This document shows positions 36,585 through 64,000 of a stretch of 64,000 bases of DNA, piece by piece. A program made the translations under genes and the position numbers. The notes under the pieces are model-generated. The model saw only the letters and a program-made list of their open reading frames with translations. It did no database searches and was not told the origin of the DNA. Positions within the stretch are counted from its first letter, which is position 1; every line of letters starts with the position of its first letter. Source of the DNA: Neocallimastix lanati (nom. inval.) (lineage: Eukaryota; Neocallimastigomycota; Neocallimastigomycetes; Neocallimastigales; Neocallimastigaceae); contig JACVTC010000112.1 in NCBI GenBank assembly GCA_016946835.1, positions 474,501 to 538,500 on the forward strand. The letters are read 5' to 3'.

Positions 36585-36735
36585 TATTCAGAATTCAGAT
36601 ATTATTTAATGTAGAATAAATGATGAATTGATAATCTTTAACTTTCAATAAATTACAATTAAAGTAAAATTAGTTTTCATTATTTACATAATAATATTTA
36701 AGTTATTGTATTAATTTGTATGTTGAAATTGTTAA
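36164..36735. other. Duplicated downstream flank of CHMP1 copy 1
   Basis: The first 200 bases match the flank after copy 2 (AAAATGAATAATAAATAAC, TGTATATATAATGCATA). (TTTA)n at 36543-36580. Confidence 0.6.
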
Positions 36736-37200
36736 AATTAAGTACTTTATATTTATATTTCAACTATTTATTTTATTTTATTTTATTTTATTTAATCTGT
36801 ACTTCATATTAATATTCTACTATTTATTTTATTTTATTTTATTTTATTTTATTTTATTCAATCTGTACTTTATATTTAATCTTCTACTATTTATTTTATT
36901 TTATTTTATTTTATTTTATTCAATCTATATTTTATATTTAATATTTTACTATTTATTATATTATATTTTACTTTTATTAATACTTTAATATTTTATAGTA
37001 CTTCATTATTTAATTTATTTTATTTTATTAAACACCCATTATGTATTAATCACTATTCAATATTGAGGTTAGAAATAAACAAATTATTGTCACATTTTTC
37101 GTCTTAAAGTACAAATTGAATAAAATAAAATAAATATTAGAATATTAAATAACAAAAGCACAAATTGAATAAAATAAAATAAAATAATTTTTTATTTTTT
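36736..37200. repeat. Dispersed relatives of the 24-26 kb satellite, direct and inverted
   Basis: 36736-37030 carries four punctuation-like blocks (AATCTGTACTTCATATT, CAATCTGTACTTTATATT and others) separated by short TTTTA arrays, in the same orientation as the large array. 37108-37190 carries the reverse complement form (GTACAAATTGAATAAAATAA and a second diverged copy). Confidence 0.85.
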
Positions 37201-37204
37201 AATA

Positions 37205-37650
37205 TAGTATGTAATAGTTAATATTCTACTATAGCTTTGTTACATCTTTCATCAACATATATTAACCTTTTCCAGCTTCTAAGCGATTTTCATCTTTTCA
37301 TCCTTCAAGGGTGTTTTTCCCTATAAATGAAGTTGGTGTTTGGTCGTCATGCAAAGTATTCCTATTGCTAGCTTATAAAATTGTTAGTGTAGAGAGCATT
37401 TGATCTTTCAGAGGATTAGTGTAGTCGCTCCTCTCTTGATGATGGCTTAAGAGATCACTGAAAAGAAGCTTGTAGTATAAAATGGTATATAGGGAATGCC
37501 TTTAATATTTAGCCTTGCTTAGAGAGAGGTCTACGTCGATGAAGAAACGATATTGCAAAGAATCCAATAAGAGTCTAGTATGTTTAAGAAAGAGACTGTG
37601 GCTCCATTGTCCTCCCCACTAATTAATCCTACTCAAAAAAAAAAAAAAAT
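37205..37650 (-). mobile_element. Unidentified repeat-like island with terminal A run
   Basis: A higher-GC block of about 430 bases with an A run at its right end (37636-37649). The minus strand has long open stretches interrupted by a few stops (for example MEPQSLFLKHTRLLLDSLQ, then HHQERSDYTNPLKDQMLS). Base composition and broken frames suggest an inserted, decayed element. The family is not recognised. It sits between the two CHMP1 copies. Confidence 0.35.
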
Positions 37651-38587
37651 TTTTTTATATTATTAATATATGAAAATATTCCTCCTTTTTTTTTTTTATT
37701 GTTAATGAAATATAGTATATACCATAACATAATTAATTTAAATTTTATATAATAATTATTTTATATATTAAATTTTTAATATATTTTATAATAAGGGGTT
37801 AAATAAATTTTGAAATATTTATTTTTTGTACCATCAATCAATTAATTTCGAAAAATCTATAATTTTTACATAATTTAATATTTATATTAAATAAGCTTTC
37901 TATATGTTTTTGTAGATATAGAAAATTTTATATTTAAATACTTTATTTTTTCTTTTTTTATTTTACTCGAAAAAATTTTTTCGTTTAAAAAAAAAATATT
38001 TACGTCTAAATTATTAGAAATTAGTTTATATAATAAATAAAAGTATTAAAGAGTTTTTTACATTTATCCTTTTTATAGATTTTTAAAAAAAGTGAAAACT
38101 AAAATTTTATTAATTAATAAAATATTTAATTGAATAATTTTTTATAAAAATTTTAAACATCAATTTTTTAATCTATATTAAATATCTGAATAAATGTTTT
38201 ATCAATATATTTTAATCCAATATTATAAAGAACAAAATTAATATATATATATAAAATTTGTTAATAAAATTGAAGTAAATAAAGAATGAAAAGAAAGATT
38301 TTTTAAAAAAATAGTATAATATAATATAATATAATGTAATATAATAAAATATAATAAAATAAAATAAAATAAAATTTTAAATAGTAAAATAAAATATATT
38401 GAAATAAAAAACAATTTTTAACAATAAACAAAATAGATAATATATACAAAAAATCAATTATTCAATTATATGAAAATGCAAAAAATAATTACAATATCAA
38501 TTATAAATTTTGATATATAATATATATACGAAATGGGAAATATTGAGAAATATTTAATAAATCATTAATTAATATAGAGATTTATTT

Positions 38588-38629
<42 letters not shown>

Positions 38630-38690
38630 ATTATACTAAATTTATATTGTTTTTTATCTATAAAATAATTTTAAAGTTTAAATCACAAAA
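37651..38690. other. Duplicated upstream flank of CHMP1 copy 2
   Basis: Similar to 33595-34590. Contains (ATAAT)n/(AAAAT)n patches at 38312-38375 and T/A runs at 38583-38627. No gene seen. Confidence 0.6.
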
Positions 38691-40083
38691 ATGTTAGGTT
38701 CTAGAAGTAGTGCAAAAAATATGGAAAGTATCCTTTTACATGAAATTAAATAATATATAATTAATACAGAATTAATTATAGACATATAATTAATTCTGTA
38801 TAAATATATCTATATCTCTTTTATAGATAATGTTTTTTATTCTTAATTATTTCATTTTTTTATAAAATATTATTACTAAACTTGGATAATTAAATATTAA
38901 CCAAAAAAAAAAAAAAAGATGCTTTATTCCAATTAAAAGTAAAATTAATTTAAATTTTATTCATATTTATTTCAAATTTTATTTTTTTTTTATCTAATTT
39001 TATAATTAATTTTTTATTTAATAATTATTAAATAATATTTATTTTTATTTTTTAAAAAAATGATATTACTATTATTATTTTAAGTTTACTGCTAAACAAC
39101 TTCAACGTAATGCGAAAAAGTGTCAAAAAGATGAAATTTCAGAAAAGAACAAATTAAAAAAAGTATGATATTTATGTATTTAATTGTAAATATTTAATAT
39201 CTTGAATATTACTTTAATATTTATATAATAATAATTTATTAAATGTTAATTCAAATAAAATTAAAAAAAAAAAAAAAAGGCTATTCAACAAGGTAATACT
39301 GAAGGTGCTAAAATTTATGCTTTAAATGCTATTAGAAAAAAGAATGAGGGATTAAACTTCATACGTTTAGCTAGTCGTATTGATGCTGTTGCCAGTAGAG
39401 TTCAAACTGCAGTTACAATGAGAACAGTTACTAAAAGTATGGGTAATCTTGTTAAGGGTATGGATAAGGCTATGAAGAGCATGAATCTTGAACAAGTAAT
39501 TACAAAATATTAATTTTATTATAATAATAAATATATTATTTATTTATTTATGTTTAAATACATTAATATATATAAATTATTTTATATTATATTATATTAT
39601 TGCTTTTTCATTTATTAATAAAAATTGTTTTAAAATAATATATAAATAATTATTAATAATTTTTTTTTTATATATAAAAAAATAGATTTCTGCTATTATG
39701 GACAAATTTGAATCTCAATTCGAAGATCTTGACGTTCAAACTCAAGTTATGGAAGGAACTATGGGTCAAAGTACTACTTTAACTACTCCACAAGAAGAAG
39801 TTGATTCCTTAATGCAACAAGTTGCTGATGAACATGGTTTAGAATTGAATATGGAATTACCAGGAGCTGCTAACCATGCTCGTAAGTATCAGTTTCCTTT
39901 TAAATATATATAATAATAATGAATAAAATAAATAATTTTTTCAATATCAAGTAAATAAAAATATATTAATCCATATCTATTTATCTATTTATTTTATTTA
40001 TTTTATATTAAAATTTTTTAGTTACTGGTGATAAGGAACAAGACTTATTAACTGAACGTCTTGCCAAATTAAGAAATAACTAA
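38691..40083 (+). CDS. DID2: ESCRT-III protein CHMP1/Did2, copy 2
   Basis: Six exons with sizes identical to copy 1: 38691-38727, 38919-38938, 39085-39162, 39280-39495, 39686-39881, 40022-40083; 202 residues. [20 protein letters not shown] is closer to the CHMP1 consensus than copy 1. Exon 5 differs from copy 1 at only two residues (MGQ for MNQ, LNMELP for LDMELP), and intron 4 is almost base-for-base the same. C-terminal MIM1: [13 protein letters not shown]. Role as for copy 1. Which copy supplies the main function cannot be told from sequence alone, but copy 2 looks more constrained at the N-terminus. Confidence 0.93.
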
Positions 40084-40342
40084 ATATGAAATAGCATTCA
40101 TAAAAAAAAATTTTTTTATAAAAATATTAATATCATATTAATGGTAATATTAAAGTAAAAATGAATAATAAATAACTATCAATAAAAAAAATTAATATTC
40201 AATGTATATATAATGCATAATACAAATAAAATATATATATATATAATAAATCTTTTAAAGTTTAATAAATAATAAAAATTTACCCAAAATTCAATAAAAT
40301 TATTTTTATTCAAACTTTCTATCAAATATAAAAATTATAAGT

Positions 40343-40500
40343 AATTAAAAATAAAAATAAAAATAAAAATAAAAATAAAAATAAAAATAAAAATAAAAAT
40401 AAAAATAAAAATAAAAATAAAAATAAAAATAAAAATAAAAATAAAAATAAAAATAAAAATAAAAATAAAAATAAAAATAAAAATAAAAATAAAAATAAAA
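40343..40500. repeat. (AAAAT)n microsatellite
   Basis: An almost perfect array of the pentamer AAAAT/AAATA, about 26 to 30 units. Confidence 0.95.
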
Positions 40501-40689
40501 CATGTTAAATAAAAATAAAAACTTCTTTTTATTTTTTTAGTATTTTATTTATACATTTATATATTCGGATACTATTTAATATACTATAATTAAGAATAAA
40601 TGTTGAATTGATAATCCTTATAAATTATTATATTAAATTGTTTAAATAATTTCAGTAAATTATTTATTATTATTAATACTGAAGAAACA

Positions 40690-40821
40690 GTAAGACAAGC
40701 CAGCAGGGCTAGCGCAACCAATGAAGATCATAATTTTGTATCTTAAAATTATGATTAACATTGTGAAGTCAAAATTATTTATTATACTTCAGTATAATAA
40801 TGCCCTTTTGTGAAGTCTTAC
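40690..40821. other. Multi-hairpin inverted-repeat locus
   Basis: An outer 7-bp pair (GTAAGAC 40690-40696 with GTCTTAC 40815-40821) encloses three perfect hairpins: AGCC/GGCT (40698-40710), ATCATAATTTT/AAAATTATGAT (40727-40755, 7-base loop) and TTATTATACT/AGTATAATAA (40779-40800, 2-base loop). TGTGAAGTC occurs twice (about 40762 and 40810). It could fold as a branched RNA, or be a small non-autonomous element. No family recognised. Confidence 0.4.
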
Positions 40822-40915
40822 AGATATTAATTAAATGAAACTAGAATATATTATACCATTATTTTATTTTATTTTATTTTCATTTTGTGTTTTTTTTTTT
40901 TTTTTTGTTTTGTTT

Positions 40916-41088
40916 AAAAATTCCCGCATAGTACAACTTGCCGAAATACATAGTATTTTCGAGCTTTTTTATTTTTAAATTTTTTATTTTAATTTCAAAT
41001 GTACTTTTCACCTACATGTATTTTTTTAAAATAAAATTAATAAAGTTTTGGAAGTTTATTCTCTTCCCTGTCTAAAAAAAAAAAAAAA
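40916..41088 (+). mobile_element. LINE-like 3' end, copy 2, with A15 tail
   Basis: Inverted counterpart of 20026-20197. It starts at CCCGCATAG, runs through CATGTACTTTTCACCTACATG-like sequence to CTCTTCCCTGTCT, and ends in 15 A (41074-41088). This copy is cut right where the possible coding part of copy 1 ends, so it contains only the 3' non-coding unit. Confidence 0.6.
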
Positions 41089-48844
<7,756 letters not shown>

Positions 48845-49623
48845 TTTATAATATTTTAATATTTAATTTTAATAACGATAATATATATATATATTCATAT
48901 TATATATTAATTTTAATAATTTTACTTCTTAAAAAAAAAAAAAAAAAAAAAGTATATATATATTATTATAATTATTAAGAATAAGCGCATAATATATAAA
49001 TAAATAAATGAAATAAAAAAAAAAGATAAAAATATTTTTATTTATATTTTATTGATTATTTTTGATTATTTTGTATGTGGGATATTTATTTATATTATAT
49101 TTTATACTTTTATAATTTTTTTCCTAGTATGTTAATTTAAATATTCTTAATTGTAATTGCATCATTTATATATATTTTTTTTAAATAAAAATATTTGGTG
49201 ATTTGGTATTCAATATCTCTAATAATGTTACGTCATTATCTTCATCAAATCCTGACTATTCTTTTTCAGCAAGTTCAATTTCAATATTAATCTTGCTTTT
49301 ACTAGAATTTTTGTTTTCAAATAAACTCTTTATTTAATAGTAATAATAAATATATGTAATTTGTCATAATAAAAACAATAATAAAAATACTTATAATAAT
49401 ATTAATACTAATACTAATATCATTAATAAATAACAATAAATAACAATATTAATAATAATTAATACAAATATTTATGACAGAAATGTTCTATTTTTATGTA
49501 ATTATATTCTGCATTCTATATTAACTAAAAGTTTGAAGCTTTTCATTTTCATTCATTTACGCTTTAACATATGGATTTTCAATATCTTTCATTAATATGT
49601 TTATTTTATTAGTTAAAATTAAT

Positions 49624-49681
<58 letters not shown>

Positions 49682-51087
49682 AATAAATCATAAATATATT
49701 GAATTATCAGTGCTCCCGTTATTTTAACAACATTTGTATTAAATATATAGATTATAAAATATAAACTCTACTATTTGGAATTTCCATTTCTTTCTTCACA
49801 AAACCCTTAATACATTAATAATTTTAAATATAAATAATAAATAAATGAATAAATATTAATATAATAATTAAACAATAATTATAATTTATAAATATTAAAT
49901 TTTAATTTACTACTTTAGTAAGATTAGAAATGTTATAAATAAAGATTGTATTTACACCCACTATATTTCAACATTTTAATATTTAATTTTTTTTCTAATT
50001 CAAAAAAAAAAAAAAAAAAAATTTCAAAAAATTTCATTTAAAAATGGTGAAACCATTTCAATTTATATATATGATTAAGTTTCATTAATTTAATATTATA
50101 TTTGTTAAATTAAAAAAAAAATATTTGTTTAAAAATTAAAACTTAATTTATATATATAAAAATAAAATTTTTATGTTTATAATTAATTTTGGTTTATTTA
50201 ATTTTTATTAAAAAAAAAATTATTTTAATTTATTATTATAATTATTTTTTTATTTTTTTTTTTATTTTTTTTATTTTTTATTTGTAACAAAAAATAAAAA
50301 AATTGATTAATTTAAAAAGAAAAAGGAAAAAAAAAAAGTGCTTTTATATATTTATAATATATAATATTTTTTTCTTTATCATATATAAAATATATTTTGC
50401 ACATATTTCAAATAATTAGTTAAGATAATGTATTATTGCTTTAAATAATATATATATATGTATTTTTTTTTTTTTTTTAAATTTCCTAAATACTTTATAC
50501 TTTTAATAATATAATATATATTTTTTAAAAAAAAAATATTAAACTGATGTATAATCTTTTTTTAAAACTTTATTTATAATTTGTTATTCAATTATATTTT
50601 GCTATTTTTCTTAAATTAATCAAAGAATATAATACTTTTTATATATAAAAGGAAAAAGAAAAAAGTACCTTAATATATATATAGTATTTATTCTAATTAT
50701 TATTCATAAAATATATCTAGCATATATTTTATAGGATTAATTTGAAAAATATAATATTTATATTATATAAAAATATTTTTTTTCTTTCTTTTTCTGTTTT
50801 TCTTTATATATATTCATTTTTCAGTTTTCTATATAAAAATATAAAAATTATAAAACATTTATTTAATATAAATAATTATTATTATTATTATTTTTATTCT
50901 TTATAAATCTTTTTTTATAACATACATAATTATTTTTTTTTTCTTATTTTAGTATTTTTCCTTTATAATTTATTCTTTATTTATTATAAATCTTTATTTT
51001 TATTTAAAATTTGTAATCCTTTATATATATATATATATAAATATATATTTTTTTTATTTTTTATTTTTTTTTTAAATATTATTTAAA
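48845..51087. other. AT-rich intergenic, no gene seen
   Basis: T run at 49629-49674; a slight GC bump at about 49195-49330 with no clear frame; many T-rich stretches leading to the ATG at 51088. Confidence 0.6.
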
Positions 51088-62029
<10,942 letters not shown>

Positions 62030-62667
62030 TATATATTGTAAATTAATTTTATAATATAATAAAATGCATAACAAATAAACGAATATTATAACCCATATAT
62101 GAATTATAATTAAATTTAATTAATATTATATATTAAACAACATTTCTTTAAATTTAAACTATCCTTTTTAAAAAAAATATTAAAGTTAATATTTAAAGAT
62201 TATTCTTCAATTAATTTATATATTTATTAAATATATATATAAATTAACATATTAATATAATTTGAAAATAAAAAAAAGTTTATGTATATTATAATACAAA
62301 AATTATATATTAAACAAGTTAATAAAAAACTAACTTTAATTTGATTATTTATCATAATAATAGTAATTAATTTGAAATTAAACTTAATTAAATAATACAA
62401 TTAATTTCAAAAAAATTTTAAAGTAAAAAAATTCCATTATATATAATATTTTTATATTGAATAATTATTTTTCAAAATATAATAATTTAAAAATTAAATA
62501 TTCATAAATTTTTTTTTTCAATTTATTCTTTTTTCTCTTTTTTTTTTTTTTGATAATATTATTGCTTTTTTGACATTCATTAAATTTTTTATTAAATTTA
62601 AAGTTCAGGTTTTTATAGAAATATTTTTAAAGAGAATTGTACTTTCTATTATAATATAATAAAATTT
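62030..62667. other. Intergenic between the two LRR genes
   Basis: AT-rich, with a T-rich stretch at 62510-62550 and no coding signal. Confidence 0.6.
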
Positions 62668-64000
62668 ATGTTTGAAGAGAATTTTTGCAAAGATAAAAAA
62701 AAATCAAATACTAATTTAAATAATGAATCGAAAACTTCTAATAAAAATAGTACTGAAAATGAATATAACGAAATTTTTAAAACTTTTGATTCAGAAATCG
62801 ATAAATTAATTAATTTAGGTATATAAATAATAATAATAATAATAATATTAATAATAATAATATTAATATTAATAATAATAATAATATATATATATATATG
62901 TGTGTGTGTGTGGTATTTTTCATGTATAAAAAAAAAGTCATGATAATTAACATTTTAAATTCTTATATTTAAAGAACATACATTTCATTCTAATAATAGA
63001 AATCTATATAGTAAAATAAATAAAAAAGAAATTCCAACTCATAAATTTCCTTTTTCCTTAAATGAACTAAATATTTCATTAAATTCTATAATTAATGATG
63101 GTATGAATTATTAAATTATATATATATATATATATTGTATTAATTAATTATGATATTGTGATAAAAAATTATGATTAGAAAATTTAAACAAAAATGACCA
63201 AGATAATTATACCGAATATAATGAAAGCGTATTCGATTACGAAGATCAAAATAATAATGATATTAATATTTTTGATTATGAGAAACCAAAAAACAAAAAG
63301 GATACAACTAATTATAATAGATTTAAAAGTCCGATAGGTATATAAAGTATATAATATTATTAATTAACAAAAAGATATTAAAGATAAATTATGTTATTAT
63401 ATTTATATATTGATATAGATTATAATGAAAAAACACAAATTTCAATAAATATTTCACCCAATAATGAAAATAAAGAAAAAAATATATATGAAATTAAATA
63501 TGGAGAAATAATAGATATGACAAATCAAAATTTAAAAGTCTTTAATAATAGTATCTATAATATACGAAATATAAAAAAATTAAGATTGTAAATATCATGA
63601 AATCATTTATAATAATTATACAAATTTTAATAAAGATTTTTTTTTGGAAACTAATAGTAAATAATTATTAAATATAATAATAAAAGGGATAATAATATAA
63701 TTGAAAGTATTGAAATATCTTCATCAATATTGACATATTTATCTGCAACAAATAATAGGTTTTTAATATATATTATATATGAAATTTTTAACAATAATAT
63801 ACATATTATAATTCTGAAATACAAATTTATATAATTTAATGATTATTTTTTTACTCATATTATATTATATTATATTATATTATATTATATTATATTATAT
63901 TATATTATATTATATTATATTATATTATATTATATTATATTATATATATTATATTATTTTCTTTTATTTACTTTTATTTTGTTATGCTACTTCACTATTT
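62668..64000 (+). CDS. Second LRR protein, Nud1/Cdc11-like paralog, 5' part only
   Basis: Exons 62668-62818, 62975-63100, 63179-63337, 63419-63587 and 63687-63758, donors and acceptors all phase-compatible; the gene then runs beyond 64000. The N-terminus MFEENFCKDKKKSN is polar and Asn/Lys-rich but short (about 190 residues) compared with the 1,900-residue leader of the upstream gene. Then comes the LRR start: GEIIDMTNQNLKVFNNSIYN, IRNIKKLRLDNNIIESIE, ISSSILTYLSATNN. The exon 63687-63758 is 72 bases with phases 2 and 2, exactly like 57992-58063 upstream, and the preceding exon goes from phase 1 to 2 in both genes. It is therefore probably a tandem paralog. Function is inferred from the neighbour only. 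Confidence 0.7.
63857..63950. repeat. (TATAT)n microsatellite
   Basis: Pentanucleotide TATAT/ATTAT array of about 18 units, probably within the next intron of the last gene. Confidence 0.9.

Overview
The window looks like a piece of a fungal nuclear genome, most likely an anaerobic gut fungus (Neocallimastigomycota). This is inferred from extreme A+T content, long homopolymer and (AAT)n tracts, asparagine-run proteins, short GT-AG introns, and plant-cell-wall enzymes carrying CBM1 modules. No rRNA, tRNA, CRISPR or bacterial operon signal was seen. Every intron-containing gene model below was assembled by hand from reading frames, splice sites and phase compatibility.

Layout. 1-5.8 kb: AT-rich intergenic DNA with a 164-bp tandem repeat, a decayed Ty1/copia reverse transcriptase, a 25-bp-stem hairpin and two unexplained higher-GC islands. 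5.8-15.3 kb: a pectin-degradation cluster of three secreted CBM1 proteins, namely two double-domain PL1 pectate lyases (+) and one CE12-type rhamnogalacturonan acetylesterase (-). 15.3-21.3 kb: intergenic DNA with an ankyrin-repeat pseudogene and a LINE-like 3' end. 21.4-23.4 kb: TIM54 (-). 24.2-28.9 kb: a large (TTTTA)n-based satellite, a MULE transposase relic and a (TTATTTA)-type satellite. 29.7-33.3 kb: ISA2 and the U1 snRNP protein U1-C (+). 34.6-40.1 kb: a tandem pair of ESCRT-III CHMP1/Did2 genes (+). 40.3-45 kb: microsatellites, a structured inverted-repeat locus and a second copy of the LINE-like 3' end. 45.0-48.8 kb: a 1,103-residue Asn-rich protein with an Ecl1-like N-terminal cysteine cluster. 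51.1-62.0 kb: a giant Asn-rich leucine-rich-repeat protein of the Nud1/Cdc11 spindle-pole/septation scaffold type. 62.7 kb to the end: the start of a second LRR gene with matching exon structure.

How they fit together. The three pectin genes form a functional set: PL1 cuts homogalacturonan, the CE12-type esterase deacetylates rhamnogalacturonan, and CBM1 anchors them to plant wall polysaccharide. TIM54 and ISA2 are mitochondrial-type functions, which in an anaerobic fungus would act in the hydrogenosome. CHMP1 and the Nud1/Cdc11-like proteins relate to membrane scission and exit from mitosis/septation. The rest is housekeeping (U1-C) or decayed transposable elements.
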